From an uncultured Algibacter sp. (lineage in GTDB: Bacteria > Bacteroidota > Bacteroidia > Flavobacteriales > Flavobacteriaceae): a stretch of 64,000 bases of DNA. The notes under the pieces are model-generated. The model was not told where the DNA came from, made no database searches, and worked only from the letters and a program-made list of their open reading frames with translations. Positions 19,185 to 25,916 of the stretch are shown one piece after another; the first letter of the stretch is position 1; each line of letters opens with the position of its first letter. The position numbers were made by a program, and so were the translations under genes. The stretch lies in assembly GCF_947495925.1 (NCBI RefSeq), contig NZ_CANMAU010000004.1, positions 186,001 through 250,000 of the forward strand. The letters run 5' to 3'.

Positions 19185-19226
19185 AAAGTGTTCTATTATG
19201 GGACAGTATTGTATCAATTTCGAACA
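19185..19226 (+). promoter_or_regulatory. putative enhancer element B (NtrC-type activator site)
   Basis: This is the second copy of the 42-bp block found at 2301-2342, 34 of 42 identical, with core TGTATCAATTTCGAACA (19210-19226). Its end is 95 nt before the ATPase start codon, the same as for copy A and the adaptor. The AAGTGTT arm is present (19186-19192), but the matching right arm is degraded (AACAGGT). No other copy was found in the window. Confidence 0.6.
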
Positions 19227-19278
19227 GGTTATGATATATGTGTGAATCTAAGTGGTTCTTTTTTAGTAGTTTAAATAC

Positions 19279-19293
19279 TGGCATGATATTGTT
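19279..19293 (+). promoter_or_regulatory. sigma54-like -24/-12 promoter of the ATPase-TolC unit
   Basis: TGGCATGATATTGTT begins 42 nt before the ATG at 19321, exactly as the counterpart at 2395 does for 2437. The -24 half (TGGCAT) is good. The -12 half (TTGT) is acceptable, but the internal spacing is one base short of the classical value, as in the other copy. Confidence 0.45.
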
Positions 19294-19320
19294 GTCTTTC
19301 TAATCAAAACATGTAAATAA

Positions 19321-19989
19321 ATGATATTACAACTAAAGAATCTTTTTAAATGGGTAAATTCTGGTGGTAACCGCGTTTTTCTTTTAAATGACATAGACTT
19401 TACGGTAGAAGAAGGTGAATTTATTTCCATCATGGGGCCATCTGGTTCTGGAAAAACAACCTTACTAAATGTTATTGGAATGTTAGACGACTTTAATGAA
19501 GGTGAGTATAACTTTTTAGGAGAACCCGTTCATAATTTAAAAGAAAAGCACAGATCTAATTTATACAAAGAATATATAGGGTTTGTATTTCAATCCTACC
19601 ACTTAATTGATGAACTCACGGTGTATGAAAATATAGAAACCCCATTACTATATAAAAAACACAGTAGATCTGAGCGAAAGGCTATGGTAGCAGATATGCT
19701 TGATAGATTCAATATTGTTGGAAAAAAAGATTTGTTCCCGTCGCAGTTAAGTGGAGGTCAACAACAATTAGTAGGCATCGCAAGAGCATTAGTGTCAAGC
19801 CCAAAACTTATTTTAGCTGACGAACCCACAGGTAATTTAAATTCTACGCAAGGTGAAGAAATTATGCAGTTATTTAAAAAATTAAACGAAGAAGGTGTAA
19901 CTATAGTTCAAGTAACACATTCAGAAAATAATGCTGCACATGGCTCTCGAACTATTCGTTTAAAAGATGGTTTGATAGTCAATAATTGA
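19321..19989 (+). CDS. ABC transporter ATPase, LolD/MacB type (copy 2)
   Basis: A 222-residue stand-alone ATPase with Walker A GPSGSGKTT (39-47), Q-loop in GFVFQSYH, signature LSGGQQQL (143-150), Walker B LILADEP and an H-loop TH. Two positions depart from copy 1: the arginine that usually follows the signature is leucine (QQQLVGIARA), and the D-loop reads GNLNS instead of GNLDS. These may tune the ATPase rate but leave the catalytic set intact. It has its own promoter region with the duplicated upstream element and lies 10 nt before the TolC gene. It probably serves some of the five permeases upstream. Confidence 0.92.
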   Translation: MILQLKNLFKWVNSGGNRVFLLNDIDFTVEEGEFISIMGPSGSGKTTLLNVIGMLDDFNEGEYNFLGEPVHNLKEKHRSNLYKEYIGFVFQSYHLIDELTVYENIETPLLYKKHSRSERKAMVADMLDRFNIVGKKDLFPSQLSGGQQQLVGIARALVSSPKLILADEPTGNLNSTQGEEIMQLFKKLNEEGVTIVQVTHSENNAAHGSRTIRLKDGLIVNN

Positions 19990-19998
19990 TTTGAAAGG

Positions 19999-21423
19999 AT
20001 GTTAAATAAAATTATAATATTAATAACAGTTTTGATGCTTTCTATTTGGGAAGGTAATGGGCAAAGTGATGTTGTACAAACTCTAAATTTAGAAGAGTGT
20101 ATTGCTATAGCCATGGAGAATAATTTTGATGTTAAAGGTTCTAGGCTGAGGTCAGAATCGTCAAAAGTCAATTATAAACAAGCAAGGAATGAATTACTTC
20201 CAAATCTTAACATGAATTATAATTTAGGGGTTAACGATGGACGTAGTATAGATCCCTTTACCAATAGCTATAGTAACCAGCAACTTACCTTTTCTAACTT
20301 GGGAGCAAATTTGAATTTTTCCTTTTTTAATGGGTTTAGACTTTTGAATAGTATTAAGCAAAGCCGATTTAACATGCAGGCGGCAGAAATGGAATTGGAA
20401 GAGGCTAAACAGGATCTGAAACTTAATGTTACCATAGGCTACATCCTAATTTTGAATAATCGAGATTTGGTAACATTGGCTAAATCTAGACTAGAAGCAA
20501 CCAATGCGCAGTTGAATAGACTTAAAGCGCGTTATGACTCTGGCGCAGGAAACCCTGTTGATTATACCGATATGAAAGGGCAATATGCCTTAGATCAGGC
20601 GGCTATATATGATGCCGAAAACAGACTTAAGTTTGCTGTATTGGAATTTATAAGATTATTAAATATAGAGTCTAATGGAGATAAAGATGTAGAAAACATA
20701 TCGGGTTTAATTGAGTCAGGTAAATATCAATTATCTGCAGCTCAAATTTATGAAGAAGCCCTACAGAATTTAGCAACCTTTAAGGCGAAACAGTTTAGAA
20801 TTGATGCCGCAGAGAAAGGTATTAAGGTAGCAAAATCTGATTATTTTCCTGAGGTTTCCTTGTTTGGGCAATTGAATACTAATTATTCCAGTTTGGCAAA
20901 AACATTTACTGAAACGGGTACCAGTATTATTGAAACCACTAGCTTCGTTAATATTGCGAATCAGGATTATCCAGTTTTCGAGAGTCAAACTCAGTTTGAT
21001 GGTAGTAAAATAAATTATGAAGATCAGTTTAATAATAACCTGAATAGCGTTGTTGGTGTTTCTGTTCGAGTGCCTTTATTTAATGGTTTTAGAGCAAAGA
21101 ATAATGTTGAATTACAAAGAGTGCAACTAGAGGAATCTAAATTAGATTTGGAGAATACACAATTACTTTTTAAACAATCTATTGAACAAGCTTACAATAA
21201 TATGGAAACAGCTTATAATAGGTATTATGCGGTTCAAGATCAGGTAGCAGCATTTGAAGAATCCTTTAGAGTCAATGAAGTAAGGTTTAATAATGGTGTT
21301 TCAAATATAGTTGAGTACATAACGAGTAAAAACAATATTGATAATGCCCAACTTAATTTGAATAAAGCTAAATATGAGTACATTTTAAGGATAAAAATAT
21401 TAGATTATTACCGAGGGGTTTAG
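19999..21423 (+). CDS. TolC-family outer-membrane efflux channel
   Basis: A 474-residue outer-membrane factor: signal peptide (about 1-21), then TLNLEECIAIAMENNFDVK, the usual opening of TolC-family proteins, and two structural repeats rich in long charged helices. The second repeat begins near VGVSVRVPLFNGFRAKNNVE. Ten nucleotides separate it from the second ATPase, so the two form one unit. It completes an adaptor / ATPase / permease / channel set spread over two co-regulated units. The substrate cannot be inferred from the channel. Confidence 0.92.
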   Translation: MLNKIIILITVLMLSIWEGNGQSDVVQTLNLEECIAIAMENNFDVKGSRLRSESSKVNYKQARNELLPNLNMNYNLGVNDGRSIDPFTNSYSNQQLTFSNLGANLNFSFFNGFRLLNSIKQSRFNMQAAEMELEEAKQDLKLNVTIGYILILNNRDLVTLAKSRLEATNAQLNRLKARYDSGAGNPVDYTDMKGQYALDQAAIYDAENRLKFAVLEFIRLLNIESNGDKDVENISGLIESGKYQLSAAQIYEEALQNLATFKAKQFRIDAAEKGIKVAKSDYFPEVSLFGQLNTNYSSLAKTFTETGTSIIETTSFVNIANQDYPVFESQTQFDGSKINYEDQFNNNLNSVVGVSVRVPLFNGFRAKNNVELQRVQLEESKLDLENTQLLFKQSIEQAYNNMETAYNRYYAVQDQVAAFEESFRVNEVRFNNGVSNIVEYITSKNNIDNAQLNLNKAKYEYILRIKILDYYRGV

Positions 21424-21510
21424 TGCTTCTTTTCAGTGTTTCAAATTGATTTTTTCAAATTCTTAACCCGTTAACTTGACTTTATCTTTTATTAATAAAA
21501 CCGATAAAAT

Positions 21511-21518
21511 TATTTTTG
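21511..21518 (+). promoter_or_regulatory. -7 element upstream of topB
   Basis: TATTTTTG matches the Bacteroidetes -7 consensus TAnnTTTG and would give a leader of roughly 100 nt before the topB ATG at 21624. No clear -33 TTTG is seen at the expected distance. The rest of the 200-nt gap holds no gene. Confidence 0.35.
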
Positions 21519-21623
21519 AATAGGAGCGGTTCATTTCTATAACTCGTTAATAACTCTTAATAATTCTCTGGTATAAAACTAACTGAAATGTCTATTTTGC
21601 ATGTTCGATTTTAAGATGTGTAA

Positions 21624-23918
21624 ATGAAAGTTTGTATTGCAGAAAAACCTAGTGTTGCCAGAGAGATAGCTGCTGTTTTAGGAGCTAATTCTAAGCGTGA
21701 TGGTTTTTATGAAGGCAATGGCTATGCGGTAACCTATACTTTTGGGCATTTATGCACATTAAAAGAACCTAATGATTATAAACCCTATTGGAAAAGTTGG
21801 GATTTGAATAATCTACCTATGCTTCCTGAAAAATTTGAAACCAAGGTGTCTTCAAATTCGGGAATTCAAAAGCAATTTAAAATTGTAAAAAGTTTATTTG
21901 ATAAAGCCGAAGTTGTTATAAATTGTGGGGATGCCGGTCAAGAAGGGGAGCTTATTCAGCGTTGGGTTATGAACGAGGCCAATTATAAAGGCGAAGTACA
22001 ACGTTTGTGGATTTCTTCGCTAACCACTGAAGCTATTAAGGAAGGATTTGAGAGCCTCAAACCAGGGTCGGACTATGACAATCTGTATTATGCAGGGTTT
22101 TCTAGGGCTATTGGAGATTGGCTATTAGGTATGAATGCGACTCGATTATATACCGTTAAGCATGGTGGTTACAAACAGGTGTTATCTGTAGGTAGGGTGC
22201 AGACGCCCACATTAGCCATGGTTGTGAATCGATTTAAGGAGATTGAAAATTTTAAACCACAACCGTATTGGGAGCTTCAAACACTTTACAGAGAAACCTT
22301 ATTTAGTTATGAAGAAGGCCGTTTTCTTAAAAAGGAAGATGGAGAAGCTTTAGCAGCTAAGGTTAAAGAAAGTGATTTTAAAATAGAATCGATTACTAAA
22401 AAAAAGGGAAAAGAATATGCGTCCAAACTCTTCGATTTAACAGGGTTACAGGTGTATTGTAATACGAAATTTGGGTTTTCAGCAGATGAAACTTTAAAGA
22501 TTGTTCAGGCATTATATGAACGAAAAGTGGTGACGTATCCTAGAGTGGATACCACGTTTTTACCAACAGATATTTACCCAAAAGTATCAGGGATTCTTAA
22601 AAAACTGACCAATTATGCTAGCTTAACACAGTCGCTTTTAGGTCAGGAAATTAAGAAATCAACCAGGGTATTTAATGATAAAAAAGTAACCGATCACCAT
22701 GCCATTATTCCAACAGGTATGCAAACTAACTTGCAATACAATCAACAACAAGTTTATGATATTATCGTGAAACGATTTATTGCGGTGTTTTACGACGATT
22801 GTATTGTTGCAAATACAGCTGTAATTGGTAAAGCTTCAGAAGTATCTTTTAAAACTACCGGGAAAGAAATTTTAAAAAAAGGTTGGCGTGTCGTATTTGA
22901 AAACCCTAATACTAAACAAAAAGAATCTGGGCTTTTACCCACTTTTGAGAAAGGAGAAAGTGGTCCTCATGAGCCTTCGTTTTTAGAAAAAGAAACAAAA
23001 CCTCCAAATCAATTTACAGAAGCGTCTTTACTGCGTGCTATGGAGACTGCAGGAAAGCAGGTTGATGATGATGAGCTGCGTGATTTGATGAAAGAAAATG
23101 GTATTGGAAGACCGTCTACTCGTGCTAATATCATTGAAACACTTTTTAAACGGAAATATATAAAACGTAATAAAAAACAAGTGTTGCCAACGGTTACTGG
23201 AATCCAATTGATTGAAACTATTCAAAATGAATTGTTGAAATCGGCTGAATTAACAGGGTCCTGGGAAAAACAATTGAAAGATATTGAGAAAGGGGAGTTT
23301 AGCGCAGGAGCTTTTATTAAAAACATGAAGCGTATGGTAGACGCACTAGTTTATGAAGTACGTAGTGAAACTAAGCGCGCTAATATTTCACAGGCTAATA
23401 TTATTCAAAAACGTACGCAGAAGGCAAAGGCCGCTAAAACAGGATCGGGTTTAACATCAGAAGTTTGTCCTAAATGTAAAAGGGGACAACTTATAAAAGG
23501 GAAATCGGCTTACGGGTGTTCAGCTTACAAGTCGGGTTGTAATTTTGTATTACCTTTTAAATTTAGTCAGAAAAAAATATCTGAAAAACAATTTATAAGA
23601 TTGCTTCAAAAAGGATCTACAGTGAATTTAAAAGGTTTCAAAACAGATTCAGGAACGATTGAAGGTTTATTGCGTTTTGATGATAATTTCAAATTAAAAT
23701 TGGAGCCCAAGCAAACTTCCCCGAAAGCGAAATCTGATGAATTGGTGTGCCCTAAGTGTAAAAAAGGAAAGGTAATAAAAGGAAAAACGGCTTATGGATG
23801 TTCTGCTTATAAAACGGGCTGTGATTTTAAAATGACCTTTGAAGCTGTGCGAACCAAAATGAATGGAAAACAACCTACCAAAGCCTTGGTGCATAGTATT
23901 CTTAATGGAGAAGTCTGA
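21624..23918 (+). CDS. topB: DNA topoisomerase III
   Basis: A 764-residue type IA topoisomerase. An N-terminal TOPRIM domain (KVCIAEKPSVAREIA, about 1-130) is followed by the toroidal core with the active-site tyrosine in TYPRVDT (Y305). Two C-terminal zinc-ribbon-like repeats with the pattern CPKC...GCSAYKSGC lie at about 620-650 and 710-745. The TOPRIM metal motif reads GDAGQEGE rather than the common DPDREGE, so one of the usual two aspartates is glycine. I recall this form in other Bacteroidetes TopB proteins. Role: single-strand passage that resolves replication and recombination intermediates. The RluE-like gene starts inside its last codons. Confidence 0.95.
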   Translation: MKVCIAEKPSVAREIAAVLGANSKRDGFYEGNGYAVTYTFGHLCTLKEPNDYKPYWKSWDLNNLPMLPEKFETKVSSNSGIQKQFKIVKSLFDKAEVVINCGDAGQEGELIQRWVMNEANYKGEVQRLWISSLTTEAIKEGFESLKPGSDYDNLYYAGFSRAIGDWLLGMNATRLYTVKHGGYKQVLSVGRVQTPTLAMVVNRFKEIENFKPQPYWELQTLYRETLFSYEEGRFLKKEDGEALAAKVKESDFKIESITKKKGKEYASKLFDLTGLQVYCNTKFGFSADETLKIVQALYERKVVTYPRVDTTFLPTDIYPKVSGILKKLTNYASLTQSLLGQEIKKSTRVFNDKKVTDHHAIIPTGMQTNLQYNQQQVYDIIVKRFIAVFYDDCIVANTAVIGKASEVSFKTTGKEILKKGWRVVFENPNTKQKESGLLPTFEKGESGPHEPSFLEKETKPPNQFTEASLLRAMETAGKQVDDDELRDLMKENGIGRPSTRANIIETLFKRKYIKRNKKQVLPTVTGIQLIETIQNELLKSAELTGSWEKQLKDIEKGEFSAGAFIKNMKRMVDALVYEVRSETKRANISQANIIQKRTQKAKAAKTGSGLTSEVCPKCKRGQLIKGKSAYGCSAYKSGCNFVLPFKFSQKKISEKQFIRLLQKGSTVNLKGFKTDSGTIEGLLRFDDNFKLKLEPKQTSPKAKSDELVCPKCKKGKVIKGKTAYGCSAYKTGCDFKMTFEAVRTKMNGKQPTKALVHSILNGEV

Positions 23919-24501
23919 AAATAAAAATAGGCATTTTATTATACATAAACCTTATGGGTTTCTCAGCCAGTTTAAAAGTCATGATTCCAAGCAACAATCT
24001 AAAAAGTTTTTAGGTGAATTATTTGACTTTCCCATGGGAACCATGTCTATTGGACGTTTAGATGAAAAGTCTGAAGGGTTGTTATTGCTAACCACAGATG
24101 GGAAAGTGAGTGATTTTGTAAATAGTCGAAAAGTAGAGAAAGAGTATTATGCGCAGGTTGATGGCAATATTTCCGCAAAAGAGATAGAAGAATTACAGAA
24201 AGGTGTTGAAATTGGTATTAATGGTAAAACGTACTTAACCAAACCATGTAAAGCCTTCAAACTTGATAAGGCTCCAGATTTTCCATTACGTTCCAAAAAA
24301 ATACGTGACGATAGGCATGGGCCTACTACATGGGTGTCAATCACCTTGAATGAGGGAAAGTTTAGACAAGTAAGAAAAATGACATCGGCTGTGGGATATC
24401 CAACGCTACGACTCGTTAGAGTGCGGGTAGCTCATATTCATTTAGGCAAGATGCTGTCTGGTGATGTCGTTGAGGTTTCTCAGTTTTTTTTAAACTTCTA
24501 A
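23905..24501 (+). CDS. rluE: RluE/RsuA-family rRNA pseudouridine synthase
   Basis: A 198-residue single-domain pseudouridine synthase without an S4 domain, as in RluE. It begins RHFIIHKPYGFLSQFK, and the catalytic aspartate is in MSIGRLDEKSEGLLLL (D53). RKVEKEYYAQV, TLNEGKFRQVRKM and LRLVRVRVAHI follow. A longer frame reaches back to 23863, but the start at 23905 gives the normal N-terminus and overlaps the topB stop by 14 nt, implying translational coupling. Family knowledge: RluE modifies U2457 of 23S rRNA. The exact target here is by homology only. The 3' end overlaps the convergent membrane-protein gene by 12 nt. Confidence 0.88.
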   Translation: MEKSENKNRHFIIHKPYGFLSQFKSHDSKQQSKKFLGELFDFPMGTMSIGRLDEKSEGLLLLTTDGKVSDFVNSRKVEKEYYAQVDGNISAKEIEELQKGVEIGINGKTYLTKPCKAFKLDKAPDFPLRSKKIRDDRHGPTTWVSITLNEGKFRQVRKMTSAVGYPTLRLVRVRVAHIHLGKMLSGDVVEVSQFFLNF

Positions 24502-25122
24502 CTTTTTTAGTTCCTTGTAGTTTCGGTTTAAACGTTTTAGAAGTAAACCATAAATAAGTCTATAAAACAACCAAAGCAATAAAACAAATATAAGGGTAAA
24601 AACAATTAGGAACCCATAAATAATAAAGGCTTCACCGTTGGTTGCGTGCTCTAGTTTACCCGACACTTCAGGATTAAATTTAATTCCGTAATACAATCCA
24701 ATTACCATAGCAACAAAGGCGGCAGCTAGATTGTAAATAACATAATATTTAATGATTTTTCTAGTTTTTAAAATACTCTCCATGAGTTTTTTAGCATTGT
24801 CAGTGACATAAATGGACTTGTAAGACTTGTATAGTAAATAGATGAATAAGGCTATAATACTATAGCTAACAATAGTGAGCCCCGCTAAAATGGTTTTATT
24901 AGTATAAACATGATCTAATTGTTCACGATATGCCGGTGATGTAAATAATGGAATGGTATTAATCAAGGTCCAAAACACAAGTTCGGCAATACTAATATAA
25001 AAAAGGGTCTTTACAATTGAAGACGATTTTTTATGCAGCATAGGATAGATATCTTTTGCAGACAATTTAGTTTGATTCCCCTTTTTATTCCAATCTTTCT
25101 TTAATAAATCTAATTCATCCAT
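24490..25122 (-). CDS. membrane protein linked to the ECF sigma factor, possible anti-sigma
   Basis: A 210-residue protein with a cytoplasmic N-terminal helical stretch (MDELDLLKKDWNKKGNQTKL, about 1-40) and four predicted membrane helices (about 42-62, 80-104, 122-145 and 166-190), ending in a charged tail. It starts 4 nt after the sigma-factor gene in the same operon. Small membrane proteins of this shape regularly follow ECF sigma genes in Flavobacteriaceae. By position an anti-sigma role is plausible, but no ZAS-type zinc motif or other known anti-sigma signature is present. Treat the function as inferred. Confidence 0.7.
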   Translation of the reverse strand: MDELDLLKKDWNKKGNQTKLSAKDIYPMLHKKSSSIVKTLFYISIAELVFWTLINTIPLFTSPAYREQLDHVYTNKTILAGLTIVSYSIIALFIYLLYKSYKSIYVTDNAKKLMESILKTRKIIKYYVIYNLAAAFVAMVIGLYYGIKFNPEVSGKLEHATNGEAFIIYGFLIVFTLIFVLLLWLFYRLIYGLLLKRLNRNYKELKKLEV

Positions 25123-25126
25123 AGTG

Positions 25127-25621
25127 TCACGGATTTAATATGGTTTTTAGTTTCTTTTTTATCCTATTCATCTTCACACGGGCATTCACTTCACTAATTC
25201 CCAAAGTTTCACTAATCTCTCTATAATCTTTATCTTCTAAATACAAGAAGACAAGTGCTTTATCTATATCATTTAATTGATGTACTGCTTTATATAATAC
25301 TTTTAACTGTTGCTCTTCGGTATCATCATAATCTTCTGTTTTTATTTTAAAAGCCACACCCTCAAAATCTTGCGTGTTAATGGTGCGCTTCGATTTTCTA
25401 TAAAGTGTAATAGCGGTATTTAAACCCACTCTGTACATCCAGGTACTAAACTTTGCATCACCTCTAAACTTAGGGTATGCCTTCCATAGTTGAATGGTGA
25501 TTTCTTGAAATAAATCATTATGTGCATCATAATTATTAGTGTACAAACGACATACTTTGTGCACAATATTTTGATGCTTTTCAAGTAATTCAACAAAACT
25601 ATGTTCTAGTTCTTTATTCAA
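25127..25621 (-). CDS. ECF-type RNA polymerase sigma factor
   Basis: A 164-residue sigma factor with region 2 (DLFQEITIQLWKAYPKFRG and FSTWMYRVGLNTAITLYRK) and region 4 (LEDKDYREISETLGISEVNARVKMNRIKKKL, a helix-turn-helix near the C-terminus). It lacks regions 1 and 3, so it belongs to the ECF group. It is co-transcribed with the membrane protein 4 nt downstream and divergent from the TonB-dependent receptor at 25917 across 295 nt. Control of that receptor is possible, but the pair is not the classical FecI/FecR arrangement and no FecR-like gene is present. Confidence 0.9.
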   Translation of the reverse strand: MNKELEHSFVELLEKHQNIVHKVCRLYTNNYDAHNDLFQEITIQLWKAYPKFRGDAKFSTWMYRVGLNTAITLYRKSKRTINTQDFEGVAFKIKTEDYDDTEEQQLKVLYKAVHQLNDIDKALVFLYLEDKDYREISETLGISEVNARVKMNRIKKKLKTILNP

Positions 25622-25850
25622 TGTGATGGTTTAGTTATTCTGTAAGTAGCTAAATGATGTTAATTGTTACAGGTAATAAGAAATAAAAATAGAGAATTTA
25701 ATGAGAACGATTGTGTTTGTTTTAAAAGAGCTGATTATCAATTATTATGACGTCTTAAACGTGTTTGTTTTTTTGTTTTATAAAATTTCAATTCATCATT
25801 TGATTTTTACAGTTCGGTACATAACAGTTTTAAATAGTAAACCAGAGTCA

Positions 25851-25858
25851 CATATTTG
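25851..25858 (+). promoter_or_regulatory. -7-like element upstream of the TonB-dependent receptor
   Basis: CATATTTG matches 7 of 8 positions of the TAnnTTTG consensus, about 59 nt before the receptor ATG. A T-rich stretch about 18 nt further upstream could serve as the -33 element. The rest of the 295-nt divergent gap (25622-25916) holds no gene that I can see. Confidence 0.3.
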
Positions 25859-25916
25859 TACCATAATTAATTGACTAACTCAATTTCATCATCAAAAACT
25901 ATTAAAACTGTAAATC

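Noticed and set aside
19198-19245. Short plus-strand frame of 15 codons (MGQYCINFEQ...) before the second ATPase, considered as a peptide precursor for the exporter
   Set aside because: It coincides with the conserved 42-bp regulatory block, the counterpart block at 2301 does not keep the frame, and it has no leader or core features.
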